Below, piece after piece: positions 24,450 through 32,553 of a stretch of 38,451 nt of DNA; the stretch's first letter is position 1, and each line of letters starts with the position of its first letter. Below the pieces are notes generated by a model. The model made no database searches. It was not told where the DNA came from and worked only from the letters and a program-made list of their open reading frames with translations. The stretch is from assembly GCA_944332555.1 (NCBI GenBank), contig CALVKF010000001.1, positions 1 through 38,451 of the forward strand, written 5' to 3'. The position numbers and the translations under genes were made by a program. The DNA is from an uncultured Bacilli bacterium (GTDB lineage: Bacteria; Bacillota_I; Bacilli_A; RF39; UBA660).

Positions 24450-25448
24450 ATGAATGATGAAATATTAATGATAATACCTTTAAATAAAAATAATGAATTA
24501 ATTATAGAAGATGCATTAAAGAAACTTAATGCTTTTTCTAATGTCTTAATATTAAATTATTCTAATAATACAAAATTAATAACAAAATTAAAACAAGACT
24601 ATACAATATTAAATATAGAAAAAGTAGGGGAGAAGCATTTAAAAGAAGTATCACAATATATTCTAGATAATTATCAAGATATAAAAGCAATTACCATAAT
24701 CAATAATTTAAATGAAGCAGATTTAGAAGATATAATTAATACTAGTAAATCTGCTATAGAAAATAAAGATTCTTTTATAATGGGAGTAAAAGATAAAGCA
24801 TTTATTAGTCCAATTAATAAATTTACATCATTTTTATATAAATGTTTCTTTAATTATAATATTTATGACTCTTATAGTGGAATTAATGCTTTTAGCCTAG
24901 ATTTAGCCAAGAAATTAATTAATATAAATATAGTATCTCCAAATTCTTTAATTACTTTAATAGAAAATAATATAAATATTAAAGAAGTTAATATAAAAAC
25001 TATATATAAAAAGAATAAAAATAATAATGATAATATATTTAATACTATTAAAGCAATATATAATTCCTTTTATAAATATTTTTTAAAACTATTTATACCT
25101 TATATAATCAGTCTTTTAATATTTTTAATTATATTTTATTATATAAATTATCCTAATGATTTAATATCTTTATTTATGATTAATATTATATCAGGTATAA
25201 TCAATATCATAATAAATATAGCTATGAATTACATTAATATATATCGTCATAGTAATTTAGGAAATAATTTTATATATGTCTTTAAAAAGCTTTTAAAAGC
25301 ATTTATAGGAGGTTTCTTCATATATATATTGTATAATTTATTAGATTTAAATTTATTATTAAGTAAGATCATTATTGATATAATACTTACTATTATATTT
25401 TATTTAATATTTAAGAATGTAGGTTTTAAAGATGAAAAAAAGAACTAA
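24450..25448 (+). CDS. Degenerate GT2-like protein fused to a GtrA-like membrane domain
   Basis: The 332-residue product has a soluble N-terminal half and a membrane half. The soluble part (EILMIIPLNKNNELIIEDAL at the start; DSYSGINAFSLDLAKKL near residue 140) follows the layout of DPM1-type family 2 glycosyltransferases, including the position of their D-x-x-x-G-x-x-A motif. The nucleotide-binding DxD is missing (ITIINNLNEADLEDI is at its place), so catalysis is doubtful. Four membrane spans from about residue 210 resemble GtrA, with the late VFKKLLKAFIGGFFIYILYN. GTGATTG at 24441 serves as the ribosome-binding motif before ATG 24450. The gene overlaps the PAP2 gene by 17 bases. Confidence 0.5.
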   Translation: MNDEILMIIPLNKNNELIIEDALKKLNAFSNVLILNYSNNTKLITKLKQDYTILNIEKVGEKHLKEVSQYILDNYQDIKAITIINNLNEADLEDIINTSKSAIENKDSFIMGVKDKAFISPINKFTSFLYKCFFNYNIYDSYSGINAFSLDLAKKLININIVSPNSLITLIENNINIKEVNIKTIYKKNKNNNDNIFNTIKAIYNSFYKYFLKLFIPYIISLLIFLIIFYYINYPNDLISLFMINIISGIINIIINIAMNYINIYRHSNLGNNFIYVFKKLLKAFIGGFFIYILYNLLDLNLLLSKIIIDIILTIIFYLIFKNVGFKDEKKN

Positions 25449-26058
25449 TATTACAATAATTATTATATTAACTATTTTATTATTAATAGAAATAATTTTA
25501 GTTAAATTAAATGTATTTAATACTATAGATGATTACATTTATTCTCATGCTAGTAAGATAATAAATAATACTAATACAGCCATTTTTAAAGGTTTTAGTT
25601 TTTTAGGTACAGAGATATTTATAATACTTTTTTGTTTAATAAATATAATTATAAATAAGAGTAGGGGAGTAATCATTACTATTATAGTTTTTTCATCTAC
25701 CCTATTAAATCAAGCCTTAAAAATAATAATTAGAAGACCTAGACCTGATATTAATCCATTAGCTATTGAAAGAAGTTTTAGTTTTCCAAGTGGACACACT
25801 ATGATTATGATAGTTATTGGAGGTATTCTTTTGTACTTATTATGGCAAGAGAAGGGGAGTAGAGGTAAAAAAATAATAATAACTATTATAATAACTTTGA
25901 TTGCTCTATCAGTAATGTTTTCAAGAATTTATCTAGGAGTTCATTACTTTAGTGATATAATCGGAGGAATTACCTCAGGTTTATTATTTCTATTTATTAG
26001 TTATTATTACTACTCTTTTAAATTTAAAGTCCCCTACTACCCAGGAAAAAGAAAATAG
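25432..26058 (+). CDS. PAP2 family lipid phosphatase
   Basis: The 208-residue membrane protein carries the three phosphatase motifs of the PAP2 superfamily: K-x6-RP as KIIIRRPRP (Lys97 to Pro105), PSGH (119-122), and SR-x5-H-x3-D (Ser164, Arg165, His171, Asp175). About six membrane spans are visible. Members dephosphorylate lipid phosphates such as undecaprenyl pyrophosphate or phosphatidylglycerol phosphate; the substrate cannot be told from sequence. It starts within the 3' end of the GT2/GtrA-like gene, so the two are coupled. A role in recycling a polyprenyl carrier would fit but is inference. Confidence 0.9.
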   Translation: MKKRTNITIIIILTILLLIEIILVKLNVFNTIDDYIYSHASKIINNTNTAIFKGFSFLGTEIFIILFCLINIIINKSRGVIITIIVFSSTLLNQALKIIIRRPRPDINPLAIERSFSFPSGHTMIMIVIGGILLYLLWQEKGSRGKKIIITIIITLIALSVMFSRIYLGVHYFSDIIGGITSGLLFLFISYYYYSFKFKVPYYPGKRK

Positions 26059-26395
26059 GGCATATATATCCTTATTATATATAAATATAAGGATTACACG
26101 CGTATTATATCCTTATTAAAATATAAATAAGGATATACCTTTAATCATTTTAAATTTTTAATAAATAATAATAAATTAATAATTCATATTAAATTTAAAT
26201 TTAATTTTAAAATTAATAATTAATAATTTGATATTGCATAGATATCAGATAATTATAGTTAAGAAAAGAGATTAATTAAATTAAAGCATTAAAATAAGCC
26301 ATAAAATCAGCTATTATTTAACAAAATAAAGTTTTAAATAATATATATTATGTTAACTAAATTGTTGGAATAAATAAAAAGATAGATTGTTATTT
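26059..26395. other. AT-rich intergenic region between convergent genes
   Basis: No gene is supported in these 337 bases. The left part holds two related hairpins (26068-26136), the middle is almost pure A/T, and the right end holds the terminator of the minus-strand phosphoesterase gene. Confidence 0.7.
26068..26136. repeat. Two related palindromic repeats
   Basis: ATCCTTAT (26068-26075) faces ATAAGGAT (26087-26094), and 39 bases on ATATCCTTATT (26107-26117) faces AATAAGGATAT (26126-26136). Both share ATATCCTTATT and TAAGGAT cores around A/T loops. No T run follows, so they are not typical terminators. Confidence 0.6.
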
Positions 26396-26404
26396 CTATC
26401 TTTT
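26371..26404 (-). terminator. Terminator of the phosphoesterase gene
   Basis: On the minus strand AAAAGATAGA pairs with TCTATCTTTT (26404-26395 with 26386-26377), and the T run continues to 26371. It overlaps the stop codon of the gene. Confidence 0.75.
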
Positions 26405-27346
26405 ATTACTTTTTGTATATATTAATCTTCTGCTCATACCTATTTCTTGTTCATCTGAAGTATATGTTATTGTATCCATTTGCATTGGACATAAATGATT
26501 AAGTGGATGCAATATTCTTGGAGCACAGTCTTGGACTTTAACAATACCACCACTTATAAGTAAACCTGTACCGGTTTCAAGTTCTCTATATCCCCTAACC
26601 TCTTTAGGTAGTATTTCTTTTTTAGGACTAATTATTCCCCATCTAAAATTACCTATACCAAATGGTATACAACCATCATGATCATGCCCTCCAATTAATA
26701 GGTCATAATCTTTTAATAATTCATTATTTTTAGCCAGTTTAGCATATTCTGGTGAATGAATTAATCCAATATTTACAACATCATTTGGTAAATTTTGATA
26801 TAACTCTGGATGTTTAGAGAAATCTTCATAAAAAGCTTCTAAATCTTCACAATGACTATTTTGATTATTATAATAATATTCTAAAGTTTGGGCATATCCC
26901 ATAAATAAAACTTGATTATCTTTATAAATATCATTAATTAATAAATAGACATTATTAATATTTGCAACTTCATTCCAAAAATCCTTATCAAAAGTTACAG
27001 TATATTCATCATAATTTTTATAATGTTCTTCTTCTACATAGTCATGACTACCTAAAATAATCATTGTTGGAGCAATCCCTGCAGAAGTCTTAATTAAATC
27101 CAGTAATTGTTTTCTTCTTTCGGGATTTTCCAATTCTTTAGGCATATCAATTAAATCTCCAAGGAAAACAATATAATTAGCTTGTTCTTGATCTAATTGA
27201 TATTTAATTGGTTCTAATTTTCTTTCATCAACCAATCTACTTAAATGAATATCTCCAAGAGCCACTATTTTAAAAGGATTTTTAACTTTTTCGTTGTATA
27301 ATATTAAATCTCTAATTTGTAAATAATGATCTGGTATTAAACGCAT
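26396..27346 (-). CDS. Calcineurin-like metallophosphoesterase
   Basis: The 316-residue product carries all five metallophosphatase blocks in order: ALGDIHLS, FLGDLIDMP, ILGSHDYVEE (where GNHE is usual), GLIHSPEYA and GGHDHDG. These bind two metal ions and act on phosphomonoesters or diesters; the substrate is unknown. There is no signal peptide or membrane helix, so it is probably cytoplasmic. ATG 27346 follows AAGGGGGAG closely; an in-frame ATG at 27364 overlaps that site and is less likely. It lies downstream of the GtrA and GT2 genes on the same strand, 48 bases away. Confidence 0.85.
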   Translation of the reverse strand: MRLIPDHYLQIRDLILYNEKVKNPFKIVALGDIHLSRLVDERKLEPIKYQLDQEQANYIVFLGDLIDMPKELENPERRKQLLDLIKTSAGIAPTMIILGSHDYVEEEHYKNYDEYTVTFDKDFWNEVANINNVYLLINDIYKDNQVLFMGYAQTLEYYYNNQNSHCEDLEAFYEDFSKHPELYQNLPNDVVNIGLIHSPEYAKLAKNNELLKDYDLLIGGHDHDGCIPFGIGNFRWGIISPKKEILPKEVRGYRELETGTGLLISGGIVKVQDCAPRILHPLNHLCPMQMDTITYTSDEQEIGMSRRLIYTKSNKR

Positions 27347-27394
27347 TATAATCTCCCCCTTCATTTAATGTACTCTATTATAGCACTTTTTTTA

Positions 27395-27793
27395 TTATTT
27401 TTCAATAAATATTTTTCTTGTAACAAAATTATATATCATTACTATAATTGTAGCTATAATTTTACATAACATATAATGAATATTAAGTAAATCAACTCCT
27501 AGATACATTACTAATTGATTTACTCCTAGACCAATAACACTTAATATTGCAAATAATAATACTTCTTTATAAGTTTGCTTCTTTTTGACATCAAATACCC
27601 AAAATATACTTAAAATGTAATTATAAGCTAAAGATACAATAAAAGATATTACTGATGATACTAAATAATAAACGTGCAAATATTCAGTTAAAACATATAA
27701 TACTCCAGCATCGATTAAAAAGGCTGTAAAGCCTACAACCCCGAATCTAAATAATTGTTTAAATAACTTACTATGAATAAATTTATTTATCAT
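27395..27793 (-). CDS. GtrA family membrane protein
   Basis: The 132-residue protein has four membrane spans and the GtrA opening LFRFGVVGFTAFLIDAGVLY. It continues with AYNYILSIFWVF and ends in MIYNFVTRKIFIEK. GtrA-type proteins are thought to help move polyprenyl-phosphate-linked sugars across the membrane for glycosylation of cell-surface polymers. Its start overlaps the end of the GT2 gene by 11 bases, so the enzyme that makes the lipid-linked sugar and its presumed flippase are translated together. Confidence 0.9.
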   Translation of the reverse strand: MINKFIHSKLFKQLFRFGVVGFTAFLIDAGVLYVLTEYLHVYYLVSSVISFIVSLAYNYILSIFWVFDVKKKQTYKEVLLFAILSVIGLGVNQLVMYLGVDLLNIHYMLCKIIATIIVMIYNFVTRKIFIEK

Positions 27794-28715
27794 TATTGCA
27801 CCTCAAATTTAAATATAGTTCATATAGTTGCTTATGTTTTTTAACAATTACTTCTAAAATTATTCCTGCAATCCAAAGAAGCATACTTAATACCAAAAAT
27901 ATACAAGCAACTATTAAAGTTGGAAATCTTGGCACTAAACCGGTTTGAAAATACTCTACAACCACCGGAATTCCGAAGCCTAAAGCAAGTATTAAAAATA
28001 TTAAAGCTACAATTCCAAAGAAATAAAATGGTTTATATTCTTTAAATAAGGTAGCAATCATTTTAAGTACTTTAAAGCCATCACTATAAGTATTTAGCTT
28101 TGATACGCTTCCCTTTGGTCTATCACGGTACTCAACAGGTATTTCTACTAATTTAAAGTTTTTATCTACAGCATGAATAGTCATTTCTGTTTCTATTTCA
28201 AAGCCTTTTGATAAAACTGGAAAACCTTTGACAAATTCTTTACTAAATGCTCGGTATCCGGTCATGATATCTTTTATTTTATTTTTGAACAAATGATTGA
28301 TTAACCATCGAACGATTTTATTACCAAAATTATGAAATGGTCGTTTGTTTTCTTCAAAATAGGTACTAGAAAGCCGATCGCCAATAACCATATCAGCTTT
28401 GCCACTTAAAACTAAATCACACATTTCCCGAGCATTTTCGGCTGGATAAGTATCATCACCATCAATCATCAAATAACAATCGGCATCAATTTCCCGAAAC
28501 ATGGTTCTAATTACATTACCTTTACCCTGACGATATTCATATCTAACTATTGCTCCAGCCTTTTTGGCGATTTTATCTGTGCCATCAGTTGAATTATTAT
28601 CATAAACATAAATATCGGCATTAGGTAATGCTCTTTTATAATCTTTTACAACTTTTTCAATAGTTATAGCTTCATTATAACATGGTATTAATACGGCAAT
28701 CTTTTTATTTTTCAC
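27783..28715 (-). CDS. Family 2 glycosyltransferase (polyprenyl-phosphate sugar synthase type)
   Basis: The 310-residue product starts with VLIPCYNEAITIEKVVKDY and has YDNNSTDGT, the nucleotide-sugar binding DGDDTYP, and DIMTGYRAFSKEF, all typical of DPM1/GtrB-like enzymes. Two membrane helices near residues 235-260 and 270-295 anchor it. Such enzymes transfer a sugar from UDP or GDP to undecaprenyl phosphate. The start is GTG 28715, preceded by GAGGAGTAGTG. Its partners on both sides (DUF6020-like membrane protein, GtrA) suggest a three-gene surface glycosylation unit. The sugar cannot be predicted. Confidence 0.9.
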   Translation of the reverse strand: MKNKKIAVLIPCYNEAITIEKVVKDYKRALPNADIYVYDNNSTDGTDKIAKKAGAIVRYEYRQGKGNVIRTMFREIDADCYLMIDGDDTYPAENAREMCDLVLSGKADMVIGDRLSSTYFEENKRPFHNFGNKIVRWLINHLFKNKIKDIMTGYRAFSKEFVKGFPVLSKGFEIETEMTIHAVDKNFKLVEIPVEYRDRPKGSVSKLNTYSDGFKVLKMIATLFKEYKPFYFFGIVALIFLILALGFGIPVVVEYFQTGLVPRFPTLIVACIFLVLSMLLWIAGIILEVIVKKHKQLYELYLNLRCNNDK

Positions 28716-28740
28716 AACTTCACTACTCCTCTTTGTCTTA

Positions 28741-30555
28741 TTATACCTTATTTTCTACTCTTTTTTCAAGAAAAACTCCAATTATAAATGGCATAGCAAA
28801 TATAAATGGTAATGCATATCTAAAATAAGTATTCGCAGGTCCCACTACACAAACTAATATTAATGCTAGTACAGGGGCTAAAATAACAATATTTTTATAT
28901 AATTTTTTATAAATAGCATAGATAAGTAAAGTTAATATAATCCAAACATTAAAACCAATATTAGAAATTAAACCCACAACAGGTATGTAAGGTAGTGTTA
29001 CTGCAAATCCCGATAGAATATCTCTAGAAGTATCTAAAGAGTTATAGTGATATTCAAAACCATCTTCAACTATTCTATCATCAAAATTATAATAAACATA
29101 CCATTTAGTCTTCTCTGGATAAAAGAAACCATAAACGTTATTCATTGTAGCCTCAATATAAGTCCCCGGATGTTTAATTAATCCATTAAACCAAACTTTA
29201 AAATATTCTTTTAAATCTTCATCTGTGGCATATTTATTAAATTCATTTTTAACATCATCAGCTAGCTCCGGATCATATCGCTCCGCTAAATCATCGTATC
29301 CTAATATTTTATCAATAACTGCTATTTCTTCATCGCTTAATTCATCACTATGATACTTAACATATCTAGCAGTTTGTTGAAAAGGAACCGATAATACTTC
29401 TCTAATACTACCAGGAGTTATTTTAAAATATGGTAGTATTACTTTATCAAAAACACCATAAAAACCAAAGACACAAACCATAATTAATACTATTTGCTTC
29501 CATTTGTCTTTAACTACTATTAATAAAAATGGCAGCGATAATAATAGTACATGTACACCATTATTTCTAAATAGACATACAAGTATTAAAAGTATTATAA
29601 CAAGTAAATATTTCCACCATTTATACCCTACTCCTTTGGTTTTAATAAAGTTATGTAAAAATATTAAATATAGGAAGATAAAAGCTCCAAATAAAACGTC
29701 TTTTACCCCACTCATGGCATAGAGAGGAAACATTGGTACAAGGGCATAAATAAGTAAAACTCCAATTAAATATTTAGTATTTAAATTCATCTTTTTCATG
29801 TAATATATACTAAAAGCCAGAGTTGATGCTAGAATGACAATTTGAATCATACTATAGAAAAATAAGCCTAAATTATCATTGCCAATCATTGTTCCAAGCT
29901 TCAAGCAACTACCAAGAAGAATTGTATGAGTAACAGGATGATGATTAGTCATAACTACATTTTCATCAAGTAACACAGAATAGTCAGCATATTTCGTTCT
30001 AATACCAAAAAATTGTTTTATTTGAAAACTTGGATCTGGTGATAAAATAATAGGATAAAAAGAAATAATATAAGGAAGCCAACAAATAATTATAAATATA
30101 AAACTAAATAAAAAGGGATGCTTTTTAAAAAGAGTTATAAATTTATTATCTTTCTTATTACTTTTTTCTTCATTAAAATTATTTTTATCAAGTAATTTAA
30201 ATACATAACTAATAATATTTAAAAATAAATAATAATAACCAATATACATAAGTAAAGATATTAAAAAATAACCAATATTTTTAAATATTAATAAAGTACT
30301 ACCAACTTGCATAAAACTATTACCAAATATCATAAAAAATGCTAGTATTAAACTAAGTACTTTAATTGATTTTTTCTTATGTATTATATTATCTTTCTTT
30401 AAAAATTTAAATATAAAATATAATAGTAATACACTACCAATTAAACCTAATTTTAATAATTCTCTAGTTTCTCCTAAATATAAATTATAAATATTAAAAT
30501 CAATAGCTAAAAAACTACATATTACTAAAAAATAAAACAATAATCTCTTTTTCAA
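28741..30555 (-). CDS. DUF6020-like polytopic membrane protein (possible GT-C glycosyltransferase)
   Basis: The 604-residue protein has about twelve membrane spans and a longer extracytoplasmic loop between residues 390 and 510 (for example KYHSDELSDEEIAVIDKILG). SPDPSFQIKQFFG, near residue 180, occupies the first outer loop where GT-C enzymes carry an acidic metal or substrate site. NHHPVTHTILLG follows. This pattern matches the DUF6020 family. A role in transferring lipid-linked sugars outside the membrane would fit the adjacent GT2 and GtrA genes, but is inferred. The start is TTG 30555 behind GGAGTGAT; TATAAT lies at 30582-30577. Confidence 0.7.
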   Translation of the reverse strand: MKKRLLFYFLVICSFLAIDFNIYNLYLGETRELLKLGLIGSVLLLYFIFKFLKKDNIIHKKKSIKVLSLILAFFMIFGNSFMQVGSTLLIFKNIGYFLISLLMYIGYYYLFLNIISYVFKLLDKNNFNEEKSNKKDNKFITLFKKHPFLFSFIFIIICWLPYIISFYPIILSPDPSFQIKQFFGIRTKYADYSVLLDENVVMTNHHPVTHTILLGSCLKLGTMIGNDNLGLFFYSMIQIVILASTLAFSIYYMKKMNLNTKYLIGVLLIYALVPMFPLYAMSGVKDVLFGAFIFLYLIFLHNFIKTKGVGYKWWKYLLVIILLILVCLFRNNGVHVLLLSLPFLLIVVKDKWKQIVLIMVCVFGFYGVFDKVILPYFKITPGSIREVLSVPFQQTARYVKYHSDELSDEEIAVIDKILGYDDLAERYDPELADDVKNEFNKYATDEDLKEYFKVWFNGLIKHPGTYIEATMNNVYGFFYPEKTKWYVYYNFDDRIVEDGFEYHYNSLDTSRDILSGFAVTLPYIPVVGLISNIGFNVWIILTLLIYAIYKKLYKNIVILAPVLALILVCVVGPANTYFRYALPFIFAMPFIIGVFLEKRVENKV

Positions 30556-30596
30556 ATATAATCACTCCATAAATAGATTATATCAAATATAGATTA

Positions 30597-31349
30597 TTAA
30601 AACAATAATATATTAATTAATACAAGTATTATTCCACCAATTAAACCTAAATATAATACTTTGTTTTCCCTATATTTTAAAGATGCCGGAATTAATTCTT
30701 GAATAGCTAAAGTAATCATTAAACCCGCAACAATAACAAGTATTATACTAATCATCATATCAGTAATATAGTTCTTTAAAAAAATAAAAGCTAGTATTGC
30801 TCCGATAGGTTCAGCAATTCCTGATAAAAAGGCTTTTTTAAAAGCTTCCATCTTACTTCCTGTTGCATAATATATTGGTACAGCTATACTAATTCCTTCA
30901 GGAATATTATGAAGCATTATGGCTACACTTAATTTAATACCTAAATCTATACTTTGATAACTACTTAAAAATGTGGCAATACCTTCAGGTAAATTATGAA
31001 GTATTAACACTATCATATTAAGTATTCCCAGCTTATATAAATCTTGTTTTTGTTCTTGTTTATTAATAAGAGTACTCATAAAAGTAATAACTATATAACT
31101 TATAATAAAAGCAATTACCAGTAAAAGAATTGATTTAGATAAACCATACACTCCAAAGTAAGCAAAAAAAGATTCAGGAATTAAATCAAATATTGATATA
31201 CCAATCATTACTGATGCCGAGAATGCTAGACAAAAAGTAATAAATCTATTTATTTTAGCTGAATCTATCTTAAAAAATATTATTAATGCTCCAATGCATG
31301 TAGATAATCCAGCAATAGTAGATATAAGTAAAGGTATCAATACTTGCAT
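30597..31349 (-). CDS. ZIP family metal (zinc) transporter
   Basis: The 250-residue membrane protein has eight spans and the two metal-binding helices of ZIP transporters, HNLPEGIATF and HNIPEGISIAV. Each His-Asn/Glu pair forms part of the binuclear site. Residue order and length match the ZupT/GufA branch, which imports zinc and sometimes other divalent metals. TATACT (31374-31369) and AGGGGTGA precede ATG 31349, another short leader. The promoter lies immediately after the reverse transcriptase terminator, so expression is probably separate from the retron. Confidence 0.9.
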   Translation of the reverse strand: MQVLIPLLISTIAGLSTCIGALIIFFKIDSAKINRFITFCLAFSASVMIGISIFDLIPESFFAYFGVYGLSKSILLLVIAFIISYIVITFMSTLINKQEQKQDLYKLGILNMIVLILHNLPEGIATFLSSYQSIDLGIKLSVAIMLHNIPEGISIAVPIYYATGSKMEAFKKAFLSGIAEPIGAILAFIFLKNYITDMMISIILVIVAGLMITLAIQELIPASLKYRENKVLYLGLIGGIILVLINILLF

Positions 31350-31376
31350 AATATTCACCCCTACTTAAAGTATATT

Positions 31377-31407
31377 AAAAAAAGACAAGTTTATGATGCT
31401 TGTCTTT
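31377..31407 (-). terminator. Terminator of the retron transcript
   Basis: On the minus strand AAAGACAAG pairs with CTTGTCTTT around a short loop (31407-31399 with 31389-31381), followed by a T run. It begins at the reverse transcriptase stop codon. Confidence 0.9.
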
Positions 31408-32359
31408 AACACATAACAATATCTTTGTTCCTTAAATAATCTAAATATTCTCTAAATTCTTTATTATCACATTCAACTTGTAAAACAAAATTAATTTTTC
31501 CTATTAAAGTATTTATATATTTATTTTTATTAGTTATATTTAAATATTTTAAATGATTATCTAGACCATACTTTTTTATATAATACATCTCTTGTCTAAT
31601 TTTTTTCTTTATCTGTTTTTTTATACTTAATTTTTCATTTACAACAATACCTGTAACTAATTGTCTTTTACTACTATTTATAACTCTAATTTTATCATAA
31701 TTAAGTTTAAAATGATATTTTTTTAGCAGATTTCTTACTATAACTATAAGATCTTTAGGATTAAAATCACCAGAGAATGTTAAATCATCAGAATATCTAG
31801 TATAACTTATATTTAAATTATCACAATACTTCCCTATTTCTTCATCAAAATCCCTTAAAATTAAATTAGATATATAAGCAGCAGTTGGTGTTCCTTGTGG
31901 TAGTTCATTATTATACATACAGATATTAGTAAGTAAAATACCTATCTTTTTAGGATATAGTGTTTCATTAAAACAAGTATTATATACCATATTAAAATTA
32001 ATACTAGGAAAGAAATCTTTAATATCTAGTTTTAAAATAATTTTTTTATTAATATGAACTTTTGCATTATCCACTAAACTCATCCCCTTTTGATAAGCGG
32101 TTGCATACTTAGATACTCTCATTTCTTCTAATATGTTTTTTAAAATATTTTGTTGCACAGTTTTAAGTAAGTTACTTGGTTCATAAATTGTTCTAAAACT
32201 ACCGTTTTTCTTGGGAATTTCAAAGCTTATATAATTAGCATCTAAATTATTAGATAAATAATATAGTGTTTTCTTAACCTTTTTTATATCATTAGTTTTA
32301 AGCAAATTAAAAGAAAGTAAAAATTCATCATACATTTTATCAGTTAAATGATCCCACAT
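31406..32359 (-). CDS. ret: Retron-type reverse transcriptase
   Basis: The 317-residue product has the RT palm motifs and both retron hallmarks. Region X has NAKVH (98-102, the NAxxH motif). Catalytic Asp112 lies in LKLDIKDFFPSI, QGTPTAAYISNLI begins at 155, and YSDD (189-192) replaces the more usual YADD before LTFSG. The VTG motif of region Y is at 235-237 (QLVTGIVVNE). A normal thumb domain ends the protein, with no fused effector. Retron RTs reverse transcribe part of an adjacent RNA into multicopy single-stranded DNA. ATG 32359 follows AAAGGAAGTGA. The RNA gene lies immediately upstream on the same strand. Confidence 0.92.
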   Translation of the reverse strand: MWDHLTDKMYDEFLLSFNLLKTNDIKKVKKTLYYLSNNLDANYISFEIPKKNGSFRTIYEPSNLLKTVQQNILKNILEEMRVSKYATAYQKGMSLVDNAKVHINKKIILKLDIKDFFPSINFNMVYNTCFNETLYPKKIGILLTNICMYNNELPQGTPTAAYISNLILRDFDEEIGKYCDNLNISYTRYSDDLTFSGDFNPKDLIVIVRNLLKKYHFKLNYDKIRVINSSKRQLVTGIVVNEKLSIKKQIKKKIRQEMYYIKKYGLDNHLKYLNITNKNKYINTLIGKINFVLQVECDNKEFREYLDYLRNKDIVMC

Positions 32360-32375
32360 AATTTTCACTTCCTTT

Positions 32376-32516
32376 AAAAGCAATACTAAATATTATAAAT
32401 ATGGAAATGTACTTTACATAACGCAGTTATGGGTAGTTACATTGGAATATTTATACAATATATTTACTAAATCTCCACTTAAACGACTCGCTTAAATATA
32501 GGACGCTATTGCTTTT
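32376..32516 (-). ncRNA. Retron msr-msd RNA
   Basis: The 141-nt transcript region is bounded by perfect 10-base complements: a1 AAAAGCAATA (32516-32507) and a2 TATTGCTTTT (32385-32376). After a1, TTTAAGCGAG resembles the retron priming site, with G32491 a candidate branch guanosine. The msd part folds into one long hairpin: TATAAATAT (32455-32447) with ATATTTATA (32402-32394), a TCC/TCC internal loop, AATGTA (32443-32438) with TACATT (32411-32406), and an apical CATAAC-TGC-GTTATG (32431-32417). Order a1-msr-msd-a2-RT is that of known retrons. The exact msr/msd boundary is not fixed. Confidence 0.88.
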
Positions 32517-32524
32517 TCAAAAAT

Positions 32525-32553
32525 ATTATAACCCCTTTATTTTTTGTTTTCAA
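32525..32553 (-). promoter_or_regulatory. Retron promoter
   Basis: On the minus strand TTGAAA (32553-32548), 17 bases, TATAAT (32530-32525). The expected start near 32518 lies at the first base or two before a1. The -35 overlaps the last codons of pyrG. Confidence 0.85.

Noticed and set aside
31406-32359. Group II intron maturase or diversity-generating retroelement RT
   Set aside because: There is no maturase or HNH domain, no intron RNA and no template/variable repeat pair, whereas NAxxH, VTG and an adjacent msr-msd-like RNA are present.
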